42,500 nt of DNA from Tubiluchus corallicola (GCA_030141605.1 JAQGDQ010000549.1:99794-142293); one strand, 5' to 3'; counted from the stretch's first letter, positions 22,441 to 33,492 are shown. Notes: generated from the sequence alone by a model not told the origin. Made by a program: numbers and translations.

Positions 22441-22659
22441 CTCATAAAAAATTAAGGAAATGAAGTTCTCATAAAATACATAAATACCCGCGCGGCAGTC
22501 TCTGGCAGGCATTTTTTCTATTAAACCGACAGTGAAATATTAAACCGGGTAGCAATATATAAATTATGCATATAAACAAACCGTGTTCTTACCAAAACCT
22601 TTGATTCCCTTGTTAGAAGCGTGCGATGGACATGGTAAAATATATTACATAAGCAAACG

Positions 22660-22960
22660 CAGATCAAAGTCTTTGGCGCCAATTTGCAAAATGAAACGCA
22701 CCCGAGCGATAGATCGTCAGACTTGGGGGAAATTCGGATCTTGTTCTTAACGTTTTATGTAATTTTCTTCGGCGCACCGTTTCAACCAAAAGCAATCTTC
22801 CCGGAGATCGGCTCTTGCAAGGCTCATAAAATTGCGTTAACTGTCGACCTGACGAACTGGTCGCCGTGAATTTAAATAAGCTAATTTGAATCGAGTCGCT
22901 GAGCAAAGGCCGTGTCAAGATTGCGGAATTTTTTTATCCGGTAATCCTATTTAGAAAATG
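22660..22960. other. Unique GC-richer stretch, open on both strands; possible conserved element
   Basis: This stretch stands out from flanking AT-rich DNA by mixed composition (GGCGCC at 22675, CCGGAGATCGGC near 22801, CGTTAACTGTCGACC near 22834). Frames of 61 codons (plus) and 84 codons (minus) overlap but neither has a recognised domain. It may be an exon or conserved non-coding DNA. Confidence 0.25.
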
Positions 22961-23189
22961 CGAACAGACGAGTGGCGGTAATGAAGTGGTTCGGAGTTAA
23001 TATTGCAGTGATGAGAAGGTTATTGGACTGCAGTGTTTGTGTTAATTGTTTCTGTTGTCGTCAAATTATCTTCTTCTTTCTATAAATCATTTAAGCATTT
23101 TACGCACATAAGTAACTCGGGTAAATTTAAAAAAAAATTGGTCGGCCAAGAAGGGACGTTTTGGAAAGAAAACATTTTGCATTAGAGAG

Positions 23190-23680
23190 AAAGAGAAGGA
23201 AAAGAGAACGATAGGGGAGATTGAGGAATGTGGCAGCGAGAGAGAGAGAGGGGGAGGGAAAGAGAGAGGGAGAGGGAGAGAGATACAGATGAAGAGGCAG
23301 AGTAACGAAGTGAGAGCTAGAGAGAGAGAGAGAGAGAGAGGGGGGGAGGGAAAGAGAGAGGGAGAGAGATACAGATGAAGAGGCAGAGTAACGAAGTGAG
23401 AGCTAGAGAGAGAGAGAGGGGGGAGGGGGAGAGAGAGGGAGAGGGAAAGAGAGAGGGAGACAGATACAGATGAAGAGGCAGAGTAACGAAGTGAGAACTA
23501 GAGAGAGAGAGAGAGAGAGAGAGAGTAGATAGGGAGGGAGAGGGAGAACGAGAAGGGAAAGGAGGGATAGAAGGAGATAGTGAGAGAAAGAGAGGGAGGA
23601 TGAGGAAGTGAGCGAGAAAGTGACAAAGAGAAAGTGAGAGAGAGAGAGAGAGAGAAGAGGGAAAGAAAAAACAAAAATCT
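23190..23680 (+). repeat. GA-rich tract with an 87-95-base tandem unit, three copies
   Basis: GATACAGATGAAGAGGCAGA followed by GTAACGAAGTGAGAGCTAG recurs at about 23281, 23368 and 23462, separated by variable (GA)n. Leu/Ser frames on the minus strand are artefacts. Confidence 0.9.
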
Positions 23681-23778
23681 ACACACAAAGGCAATGAAAG
23701 GCATAAACGAAAGCAAAGATAATCTGTAAGAGATAATCTGATTGAACGAATCTGAGGACAATTTAAAACCTAAATTAA

Positions 23779-24054
23779 TTAAGCTAACTTAATTATATTC
23801 TCCCCAGAATCTCCGCACACGAGAATATTCACTCCTTTCACGTATCCGACTTTACCTTCGTCCTTCGCCATTATCACCCTTTCCCGAAATTCCTGTTTAA
23901 CTTCCTCTTCCGCCCACGCGGTGCCCGGCCAGGTTAATTTTTTGGCAACGAACCAAGCACCTCCACCAAACTTCAAGGTCCTTCCTGCATTCCAGTCAAG
24001 ATTAGAGGAGAATCCACTCACGACTAACAATAATTGCATTACCCACTGACGCAT
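23779..24054 (-). CDS. Open frame of unknown family; possible internal exon 23856-23984
   Basis: A minus-strand frame of 91 residues lies in DNA that is noticeably more GC-rich and less repetitive than its surroundings. Within it, an acceptor-like pyrimidine stretch and TGCAG (AG at 23986-23985) and a donor-like GAAG/GTAAAG (GT at 23855-23854) bound a 129-base segment that is phase 1 at both ends, the same phase as the donor of the neuregulin-like exon on this strand. The encoded segment has a glycine-rich start (GRTLKFGGGAW) and an acidic/basic amphipathic middle (AEEEVKQEFRERV). It does not look like an Ig or EGF domain. I do not recognise the family. It could also be a chance frame in conserved non-coding DNA. 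Confidence 0.25.
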   Translation of the reverse strand: MRQWVMQLLLVVSGFSSNLDWNAGRTLKFGGGAWFVAKKLTWPGTAWAEEEVKQEFRERVIMAKDEGKVGYVKGVNILVCGDSGENIIKLA

Positions 24055-24184
24055 ATAGTGAAATGCAAAGACCTTTGTATTACAATAGTATATTTCAGGA
24101 CGGACACTTAATCACCACCACATTGGGTATATATTCATTGTAATAATATCATAATGAGGCGTTTAATGCTTTTGAATCGATGCC

Positions 24185-24230
24185 TGACACACCTGCATGG
24201 TTATATAGGCGTTACGTAACCCAGGTGAGC
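24185..24230. promoter_or_regulatory. PAR-bZIP palindrome flanked by inverted E-boxes
   Basis: GTTACGTAAC (24211-24220) is a perfect PAR/C-EBP-type site. CACCTG lies at 24190-24195 and CAGGTG at 24222-24227. The sequence is unique. Function is inferred from motifs only. Confidence 0.25.
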
Positions 24231-24469
24231 TCAATTCGTGATTATTCAAAACTGCTGATTCATTGATTTTTCTCTAAATCTCAAATGACAGCCATTGTGT
24301 TACGAGTGATGCAACTGAGTGTTTGCATCGTGACGAAGTTTGAAAGCAACTAAGTTTTTTATCAGGAAGCGTGAATTCTTTCTACTCTGTCACTGACCTT
24401 GAACGTAGCTCTAGGTTTCTAGAACGTTCTGTTATCTTCCACTAGAGGCCCAAACGAATCTCTCCGAAT

Positions 24470-24580
24470 TAAGGGTTATGATTATTGCTTGGATTAAGCC
24501 CGGCCAAGTGAAATATGGACCATTTAATGAAGAGAAGCCCATTAATTAGGATTTGGAACATGGTAGTTGACAGAAAATAA
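24470..24580. promoter_or_regulatory. Candidate conserved non-coding element
   Basis: Unique sequence with GATTATTGCTTGGATTAAGC, CCATTTAATG and CCCATTAATTAGGATTTGG, that is OTX/bicoid-like GGATTA and TAATTA cores in close order. No coding signs are seen. The rest of 24055-25600 shows no feature that I can support. Confidence 0.2.
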
Positions 24581-25655
24581 GTGAATACAATACTTATTCT
24601 AATTCAGCGGGTCCACGCAGTTTGCAATTGGTTAGAAATTTCATTCAAATTAGCAACAACAACAACAAATCACAATTAATGAAATCTATTTAATACAGAG
24701 ACGTTCGTTGGTTAGGAGCTGCAATTTGGTAAAAGTTTACAGAAAATCAAAGTTAACCAAATCTGTCTTACTGCAGACAGGTCGAAAACAGAGTAACCAG
24801 ACTAAAGAAAAAAATCATTAGCAGTCAGTTGAATCGAGACATGAATAAATTTTATGTCATAATTAACGTTCTGACATCAACTTGTTTTGACATCAAACTA
24901 AGATGTTATCAACATAGATTTTATGACAGAATCTGCAAAAATGAAAGCATATTTACCTCATAGAATAGAATATTAAAATTGAAAATGGATCAATTTCATA
25001 GCAATAATGAAATTGTGAAGGGAAAAAACGAGCACTTCTATGGTAAGCATTTATTTATGTCGTTCAAAATTTCATAATTATTATAAAATTTATGCATTCA
25101 CAATTTTCTTATTTCATTCTATAATGTAAATGTATTTTCATTCTTACAGATGCTCTTATAATTTCTACGCATCTTGCTTTGATTTTGAAACGTCTGTTAT
25201 GAAATAAATCATGTCTCTATTCAAATGGGTAATTAGTGATTCTTTTCTTGTGAAACGTCGCTTTCCCAGTCTAAATGTGTTTCCCAACCGGATCCATTTT
25301 AATGGAAAGACGGCAATTGATTAAGACTTGCATTTATTATGAGAAAATCAAATCCATTTTAACATGTCTGTATGTAACATTATCTTCTTCTTACCACGTA
25401 CATGTACAGCATAGATGCAAGGTCAACTTACGTGTCAAAATTTTCTAAATTCTTTACATACCTCAGCCTTAACAGTTTTTTTCGACCGCATTATCAAAGT
25501 ATTGTAACAACTAAGCCTTTACAACTCATTAAACATGCAAGCTACCTGGTCAGCTCGCCTAGCGTGTATAAGTGACCACTTGAGCAAGAAAAGTGAACTT
25601 TAGAGGAGGAACCTCTCGTCAAGTAAAAGTGCAAATCCACCTAAGTGACTGAGAG

Positions 25656-25713
25656 ATGAAAAGGAAGGAGAATGTAACAGCCGAACGAGCGAAAAATGGA
25701 GCAAAAAATGACA
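25656..25713 (+). CDS. Possible short first coding exon, lysine-rich, with strong donor
   Basis: An ATG at 25656 (G at -3, in-frame TGA two codons upstream) opens 19 codons plus one base, then meets GTAAGT at 25714. The peptide is charged (MKRKENVTAERAKNG...), like many nuclear or cytosolic N-termini. It is on the strand opposite to the neuregulin-like exon, so it would belong to another gene nested in that intron. No following exon was identified. Short frames ending in a donor-like hexamer also occur by chance. Confidence 0.2.
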
Positions 25714-26109
25714 GTAAGTCCCTCTTAACCTCTCACTGGTGATGCTTCCTGCCGTTAGAATTGTCTGTTATTCTGTTAGATGGTCAAAGAAAGTTCTTTG
25801 TTGCATAAAAAATCGATAACTTTTACCACTTTCCGCGTTTTTTGTTCATCTGCTCAAAACTTTTTACCCACAATTGGTTAGTTAGTTAGTCATTTATACT
25901 GGTACACTGGTAGTACTAGTAATAACTGAGTATAGCAAATATGTTAGCAGAAAGTAACATATTCCACAGGTAAGAGGTCGGGGGAAAATGGTTTATAGGC
26001 AGACTGAGGGCCTGAAATTTCTTGCACTGTTTTATAGTGTGCACTCTATCTTTGTTTGCAAACTATAGGTAACAGAAACAAACCAATTAAGTCACTGTTG
26101 TTGTTGCTT

Positions 26110-26110
<1 letters not shown>

Positions 26111-26146
<36 letters not shown>
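26111..26146 (+). repeat. (CGT)12 microsatellite
   Basis: Twelve uninterrupted CGT triplets, unusual because it is rich in CpG in an AT-rich region. Confidence 0.95.
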
Positions 26147-26959
26147 TCTTATAATAATGTTACACCACATGCAAATTGTTTTTGCACGTTTGCTTTTGAA
26201 CCAGTGCACCACTGATTACCATTACATGCATCATTTAAGTTACAGTGACCTGACCGGCGTATGGTTTGTTCACCAGTCCGTCTCTCTACATTCATTACTA
26301 AATTCACAGCTGTATGTAAAAACGTACTAAGTTTAAATGAGAAAAAGTACTGTGAACTGTGAACTGCAACTGAAATCAGACAACCGAATCGATACATTTC
26401 TAATCTATGCTGCAAACTGGCCCAATTGTTTCTGAGAAAAATCACTCTTCTGTAAAAATTTGGTGCGCCCAGATTTCAGAGATCTCCTCTATACTTCACG
26501 ATGCCCCGCATTTTACAACAATTGTTATAAAATTGTCGCTTACTTCCAGGTAAAGACTGCGGCTGTGTGAAAAAGGGCGAATTCAAAAAGGGACTGAGAA
26601 GGTATCTGCTGTTACCACCCTGAAGATCTGTCCCAAATACAAAACAACAACAAAAGTTACTTTCACAATAATCACTTAGGTACAAAAAACGTCGCTGCGA
26701 ACTGAAAAAGCTCCCTCTTTGACAACATTCAAACTTCAACTGATTTTTGTCTACCTTCTCTGAGCTGGATCCAACCTCTGCGCGAACATGTTTTATGCCC
26801 TTGTTTTACAACCGTTTAAAGGCTGAATTAGAGCTTTTTTACCTACAACTAAAGAGTTGAACTTCATTTGCGCCTGTAGTTTATAATTAGAACATTATCC
26901 ACATCATTCAGCCCCCAGAAAATAGCAATTATGAGTTTAGTTTGTGGGTAGATTCACAA

Positions 26960-27120
26960 TTATTTATTTAATTGTCTGTTTACTTACTTATTTATTTATT
27001 TATTTGCTTGCTTGTTTATTTTTTATTTATTTACTTATATATACAGTATATGTGTAAGTATAATTGTTTATTTGTTTATTTATTTACTCATTTATTTATT
27101 TAGATACATTTTTTAAACTC
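26960..27120 (+). repeat. (TTTA)n-rich degenerate microsatellite
   Basis: Repeated TTTATTTATTTA words with interruptions and ATATATACAGTATAT near 27036. The flanking 26147-26959 and 27121-27331 show no supported gene. Confidence 0.85.
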
Positions 27121-27331
27121 ACGTTTTATTGATTTTTTAAACCGTCAATTATTGATTTTTTTTTAATCTAACATTTATTACGTATATAAGTTATAACAAA
27201 ATTTCATAATATTATATAATGAAATGTAGGGCCTAATATAATAAACAGATATATCATAACAGATATATCATCAAATTTAATGTTACATCACATGTAATAT
27301 AATAGAGTAATTAGCACCGTTTACATCGTTA

Positions 27332-27380
27332 CATCATCATCATCAGCAGCAGCAGCAGCAGCAACAACAACAACAACAAC
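27332..27380 (+). repeat. (CAT)(CAG)(CAA) compound microsatellite
   Basis: Short CAT, then about six CAG, then about six CAA triplets in succession. Confidence 0.95.
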
Positions 27381-27819
27381 ATACACGGCTTCTAGTTTTC
27401 CCCTTTCGAACCCTAAACAAAGTTTGTAAAGCATTATTGTAAAACACCCTCTTTTCATCAACAAATCTGAAACACCTGTCTTTATTTTGCTTTTATAAAA
27501 AAGAGTCTTGAAGCCATAGTTTAGCCAGGTGCTCTAGAGGCCTTCTTGGTTAGCTACTTAGTTACAATTAGTTGGTCTCGAGCTTGTGTTTTGCTCAGTT
27601 TCCATAGTAACGTAACTGTTAATGAGACAACTTGTAGGAGTCTGCCTAGCAAAACAGTGAGAGGTTTCTGCATTTTCAACTGCCAAAGCGATAAAATAAC
27701 TGAGTGGTGACGGTGTTTGCGTAGCTATGAAAATTAAGTAGCGATCAGCAAGTGCCACGCGGATGGATGATTTTTTGTCTGTTTTCATTTTAAATCTCCC
27801 GCAATACTGTTCCGACCGC

Positions 27820-28330
27820 GCCATTACGTGACGTCATATACGCAAAACGTAAATCAGGGGAAGAAAAGGAAATGTTAAATTATGTCCCATTAAGCTTTCC
27901 ATGCAAAGTTATACGACGTAGCATTTCACTTACCTGCTTGAAAGATTTATGTAACTAGAAAAGAAAATTATTAATTATTTAAAGTACTTTCACCAATTGG
28001 TAAAATGTCGCTTACTCACCTCAAAGTTGCACGGTACAATAGATATTGACAAGATACAGTAATTTAAAAAGTTTTCTTAGTTAGCGACATCTGCGCTACA
28101 AAAGCTCTGATTATTTTTTTAAACTTTACTCAGTGTTATCTAAACTTGTTTCAAGCGACCTAATCGTCAAAATGGCTGCGTCAACGTTTAAATTTACACG
28201 TTTTAAACAGCGTTGCGGCCGATGCATGGCAAAAGGCCGTAACTAAATGGTATAAAATTTCAAGACGATTTTTAAGCTTTATGTAAGTGGAGGGTTTTCC
28301 TGTGCTTTAACGTGACGTCATTTCCCTTGT
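27820..28330 (+). mobile_element. Dispersed repeat family B, near-complete copy
   Basis: It carries GTGACGTCATATACG, CAGGGGAAGAAAAGGAAATG, CATGCAAAGTTATA, TTATCTAAACTTGTTTCAA, CGTCAAAATGGCTGCG and CAGCGTTGCGGCC in order, matching the reverse complement of the 6.1-6.9 kb copy. It faces the 29.2-kb copy, forming an inverted pair about 0.9 kb apart. Confidence 0.5.
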
Positions 28331-29214
28331 CTGTCATTACACTTCATACACACTGCATTTAGCTACATTACAAGTTGTGTTAATTTTCCCTAACCTTGGC
28401 ATTAATTAACTTGTATGCAACCAGAAATGCCAACGTTACTCGGTATACATCAAGAGCAGGTAACTTGGTTTATTTTATCGACGAACATCACAAAACAATA
28501 TACAATACAATGTACATGTAAAAATCATTATCATTATCATTATGGTATTTGCATTGTTTGAGGCCTTCATACAAAAAAGCCTAGCAGCCAACAGAAAAAT
28601 GCACTCCATAAAAGAGTACTTTCAATATTTTCAAGTCTCATCCTCGGCAATCTTGACTCTGTGTCTGTCTGATCCCTCGGCAAGAGAGGCAATTTTGTCT
28701 CCGCCTGTCTTATCCCTCGCCAAACGCGGCGATCTTGTCTCTGTTTCTGCATCTTTTCTTGACAAAGCTTGATCAGTTTTGTCATTCCGGTCGCGTAAAG
28801 CGAACAAAGGATTTAGCGAATAAACTTGTATTTTACTTGACAAGCCCAGATTTCTCCAAGGATTTAGAAGAGAAGGTTCTGCGGAAAAGAGGCACTTGAG
28901 CGTCAGGCTAATCGAATCCTGAATTCTTGATCCTGTCGAGAAACTTGTCTGCTAAAAAAACTTGCACGGTCACGCCAAAAACCGCCACTGACACGCCAAA
29001 ATCCGCCAAAATAACAGACAACCAGAGAATTTAACAATTGCTAACATAGTCAATTCATACTCACTTTTTTATTCTGATCGTGTCAATGAAGACCAATGGC
29101 CATTCGACCTGACAGACTATAGTAATTAAGTAAATATATGAATGCAGGTCTAGAAAAATAAAAATTTCATAACTCTTTTGCCAGTGATACAAGATTTTAT
29201 AAATCTTATTACCA
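28331..29214. other. No gene recognised; weak short duplications
   Basis: 28650-28745 repeats GTCT(G/T)ATCCCTCG(G/C)CAA words about every 45 bases, and 28968-29020 repeats CACGCCAAAA.CCGCCA. No domain or splice pair is supported. Confidence 0.35.
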
Positions 29215-29640
29215 ATGCATACTGTCTTGTTGCATACAGGGCTTGTGTTAGCAGTAACGCTGTGTAAAACTTGTAAACGTAAACTCCCGCGAAGACCGTT
29301 ATGCGCAGCCATTTTAGCGGTAAGTCGTTTAAAACAAGTTTAGATAACTTTGTGTAAAGCTTGAAAAAAGTCAGAGAATTCGTAACGCACTCTTCGCTAA
29401 CTAAGCAAACTACTTTACATTGTCAATTAGATCAATGATGTGTTTTTGGTGAATCAGTGGTGCACAATGGGATAGCGAAACAGTGACATTTTACCAGGCG
29501 ACGTAGAAATCGAGAATTTTCTTTTTCTTTTACATAAATCTTTCAAGCAGGTAAGCGTGATTCTAAGTAATATAACTTTGTATGGAAAGTTCTTTGGGAT
29601 ATGCTTAAAAATTCCCTTTTCTTTCCCTTTAAGTTCTGGA
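29215..29640 (-). mobile_element. Dispersed repeat family B, inverted copy
   Basis: GTGTTAGCAGTAACGCTGTG, CTCCCGCGAAGACCGTTATG, GCGCAGCCATTTTAGCGG, AACAAGTTTAGATAAC and AATTCCCTTTTCTTTCCC repeat the order of the 6.1-kb copy. It has a single GGTGCACAATGG where the 6.1-kb copy has the 26-bp tandem, so that tandem arose within the element. Confidence 0.5.
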
Positions 29641-30491
29641 TAAAATAATTCGCGTTGCATAGAGTTAATAGGAATTAATTTTCTGCAAGAAAATACCACA
29701 TATAAGAAGCCCGAAAAAAACTGACTGGAACTGGAACCAGAAATTCTTTTAAGTAACAAAAGCGCACTCTTTTCGAAAACCTTTCAGGTAATAACATTAT
29801 AATATTATTTTATTTTTTCCCTTAATTAAAAATGTACAATATGAAGCCAAGTGACACGAATGCGTAACCATGGAAACAGCCTGAAGCTATTGTCGAAGCA
29901 GCTCACTTGAAAGGCTCTAAATGACCTACTTAATGATAATAAAAACGTTAATCATCATTTTGACTTTGCGAGAAAGTAAAAAAAAAACAGCGCCATCAAG
30001 CGACAAAAAACGCAGTGTGTTTACGACACAATGAAATCTCACAAAACATCCAGAAGCTCGGAATTACGACTCTTGTATGAATATAAAATTCAATAAATCA
30101 ACCAAAAATGGAATATGAGTCATTTTTCAGTGCCTTGGCAGGGAAATTGAATCTTAATTCCATTGGGCACAATATTACATGCTCTCAAACTCGCAGAGTG
30201 GAAACAAATTAAATGACGTGTGACGTCATAAATGCGCAAATTGAAATTTTTCTTCGTAATATAAGCAATAAGGCGTGTGCGCATGCGCACAGTATTCAAC
30301 AGTTGGAGATTTTATCAGCCTATAATAGTTTGCTGATACAATAAAAGCCATTTCAAAGGCTATTATGTCAACATTACTTAGTAGGCCCACTGTCCTGCAG
30401 TTTACAACTGGAGGTACCGTTGACTTGTGAAAGCATGCGGCAAACAATAGTCCTGCAGTTAGCTTACAGTATGAACATTGAATCATGCATC

Positions 30492-32325
30492 CAGGGGTAT
30501 GATTTTGTTCACCTCTTTATGCCAAGACTCCCTTCTCTCTTCAATGGAAAAAGTGCTTCCATCAGGGACATGATTTTGTTCACCTCTTTATGCCAAGACT
30601 CCCTTCTCTCTTCAATGGAAAAAGTGCTTTCATCAGGGACATGATTTTGTTCACCTCTTTATGCCAAGACTCCCTTCTCTCTTCAATGGGAAAAGTGCTT
30701 CCATCAGGGACATGATTTTGTTCACCTCTTTATGCCAAGACTCCCTTCTCTCTTCAATGGAAAAAGTGCTTCCATCAGGGACATGATTTTGTTCACCTCT
30801 TTATGCCAAGACTCCCTTCTCTCTTCAATGGAAAAAGTGCTTCCATCAGGGACATGATTTTGTTCACCTCTTTATGCAAAGACTCCCTTCTCTTCAATGG
30901 AAAAAGTGCTTCCATCAGGGACATGATTTTGTTCACCTCTTTATGCAAAGACTCCCTTCTGTTCAATGGAAAAAGTGCTTCCATCAGGGACATGATTTTG
31001 TTCACCTCTTTATGCAAAGACTCCCTTCTCTCTTCAATAGAAGAAGCGCTTCCATCAGGGACATGATTTTGTTCAACTCTTTATGCAAAGACTCCCTTCT
31101 CTCTTCAATGGAAAAAGTGCTTCCATCAGGGACATGATTTTGTTCACCTCTTTATGCCAAGACTCCCTTCTCTCTTCAATGGAAAAAGTGCTTCCATCAG
31201 GGACATGATTTTGTTCACCTCTTTATGCCAAGACTCCCTTCTCTCTTCAATGGAAAAAGTGCTTCCATCAGGGACATGATTTTGTTCAACTCTTTATGCA
31301 AAGACTCCCTTCTCTCTTCAATGGAAAAAGTGCTTCCATCAGGGACATGATTTTGTTCACCTCTTTATGCCAAGACGCCCTTCTCTCTTCAATGGAAAAA
31401 GTGCTTCCATCAGGGACATGATTCTGTTCAACTCTTTATGCCAAGACTCCCTTCTCTCTTCAGTGGAAAAAGTGCTTCCATCAGGGACATGATTTTGTTC
31501 ACCTCTTTATGCCAAGACTCCCTTCTCTCTTCAATGGAAAAAGTGCTTCCATCAGGGACATGATTTTGTTCACCTCTTTATGCAAAGACTCCCTTCTCTC
31601 TTCAGTGGAAAAAGTGCTTCCATCAGGGACATGATTTTGTTCACCTCTTTATGCAAAGACTCCCTTCTGTTCAATGGAAAAAGTGCTTCCATCAGGGACA
31701 TGATTTTGTTCACCTCTTTATGCAAAAACTCCCTTCTCTCTTCAATAGAAGAAGCGCTTCCATCAGGGACATGATTTTGTTCAACTCTTTATGCAAAGAC
31801 TCCCTTCTCTTCAATGGAAAAAGTGCTTCCATCAGGGACATGATTTTGTTCACCTCTTTATGCAAAGACTCCCTTCTCTTCAATGGAAAAAGTGCTTCCA
31901 TCAGGGACATGATTTTGTTCACCTCTTTATGCAAAGACTCCCTTCTCTCTTCAATGGAAAAAGTGCTTCCATCAGGGACATGATTTTGTTCAACTCTTTA
32001 TGCAAAGACTCCCTTCTCTCTTCAATGGAAAAAGTGCTTCCATCAGGGACATGATTTTGTTCACCTCTTTATGCCAAGACGCCCTTCTCTCTTCAATGGA
32101 AAAAGTGCTTCCATCAGGGACATGATTCTGTTCAACTCTTTATGCCAAGACTCCCTTCTCTCTTCAGTGGAAAAAGTGCTTCCATCAGGGACATGATTCT
32201 GTTCAACTCTTTATGCCAAGACTCCCTTCTCTCTTCAATACAAGAAGCGCTTCCATCAGGGACATGATTCTGTTCAACTCTTTATGCCAAGACTCCCTTC
32301 TCTCTTCAATGGACAAAGTACTGAA
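30492..32325 (+). repeat. Satellite, 71-bp unit, about 26 copies, with a roughly 705-base higher-order repeat
   Basis: The unit reads ACATGATTTTGTTCACCTCT, TTATGCCAAGACTCCCTTCT, CTCTTCAATGGAAAAAGTGC, TTCCATCAGGG. Some units lack three bases. Rare variants recur together about 704-708 bases apart (TTCTGTTCAATGG at 30956 and 31664; AATAGAAGAAGCGC at 31036 and 31744; GACGCCC at 31374 and 32078), showing a ten-unit block duplication. Open frames across it on both strands are by-products. Confidence 0.95.
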
Positions 32326-32344
32326 GTGCTGAAGTGTTTAAATC

Positions 32345-32590
32345 TTTCTGGGTAAAATCTAAATATGTCAACATTTGCCTTCCTGCAGGTTTCCTGGCTT
32401 GTTGAAGAGCTATCTTCACTGGATTATCATCAGGTAGTCTAAGCATATGGCCAATCCATCTTAAACGGCATCTTTTTATTTTCTTGTTTAAGGTTCGTCT
32501 TTTACGTTTTCATATATACTTTTTCATCTTTATTTGAGATTTTCTTTGGCCATCTGATATTCACAATGTTTCTGTACTTTCGTGCCTTTG
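32345..32590 (-). pseudogene. Decayed C-terminus of a LINE reverse-transcriptase ORF
   Basis: On the minus strand, translation gives a block close to NIRWPKKISN (about 32555-32525), a stop, then after a frame change RLRWIGHMLRLPDDNP (about 32465-32415), followed by a KPAGR block. These are the characteristic post-RT C-terminal motifs of endonuclease/RT proteins of non-LTR retrotransposons (WP..IS then RR.RW.GH..R.PD then K..GR). At least one stop and a frameshift make it non-functional, and everything upstream of the C-terminus is missing, as expected from 5' truncation. Its 3' end abuts the 71-bp satellite. Confidence 0.7.
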
Positions 32591-33492
32591 AAACACGTCA
32601 GCATATTCAAAACTCACAAAATATTTTAATAACAGGAAAATATCTTTCTAGAAACAAAAGTTAGAATATTCCCAGTCCTAGGTGAAACTGTATTTTTGTA
32701 TAACTTTGAGCTGTGTACATTAAAACCAAATTATAAAGCCGAAATTGAAAGTAATAAACAAGTGCAGCACAGATCACGTAGCAATATGAGAAATCTATGA
32801 ATGCGTTCAATACTAACCGTTGCAGTAAGCTATTACTAACATGTCCAGGCATTGTGTGCTTATAATTGTTAAGCTTTCTAGGAAATAATTAAAATGCCAA
32901 TGAGTAATATGTGCTAGAAACGTTTTCAGGAAACCTAGCAAGTGTTACCATTGTATATTCTGCTAAATTTGCTTTATTAATAAACACAGTTTAACTTTCG
33001 CTAATAACAAAAATGAAGCCTGTTTGATTAAACTGATAAACACTGTGTTAACTTGGCTTCATTACATCATAGATGCTGTTGTGAACGGGTTAAGTGAGCT
33101 GTCACAAAACGCTGTCACAAACTCGAAAGAGTCAATGACTGAACAAAACAATATTAAAACATCAAAAACAGAAGCAGCTTTCTTTTTCAAGTGATCACGC
33201 TTGGACGGTGTGAACAGTGTTGGGCGAAACAGTGCTGTGTGGAAAGACTTAACCCTCAACTTGACCAGTCAAAGAGCTGCTGAGAGTTGTCCAAGTGGAG
33301 CATTTTCTAAGGAACAAAGGTGGCAAAGTTTTAAGCATTACCCTGTTTCTTACACGGTTCAGTGCACAGCAGGCCAGTCCAACAGTCAACGCAGTATAGT
33401 ATCAACTTATATGTTAACGATGGTGGCAGGAAGGTATCTAGCTTGTTACAAACTGCCCGGAAACTGCTTCCAGGTCATAAAAATGCTGTGTT

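Noticed and set aside
20025-22512. Shared peptide VSLCARAVA in three frames at 20.2, 22.0 and 22.4 kb
   Set aside because: The similarity is at DNA level in repeat family C with indels that shift the frame downstream; it reflects the NRF1-like palindrome, not a gene family.
30803-32054. Repeated peptides (PSLFNGKSASIRDM type) on both strands
   Set aside because: They arise from the 71-bp satellite; the period is not a multiple of three, so frames change and no single protein spans the array.
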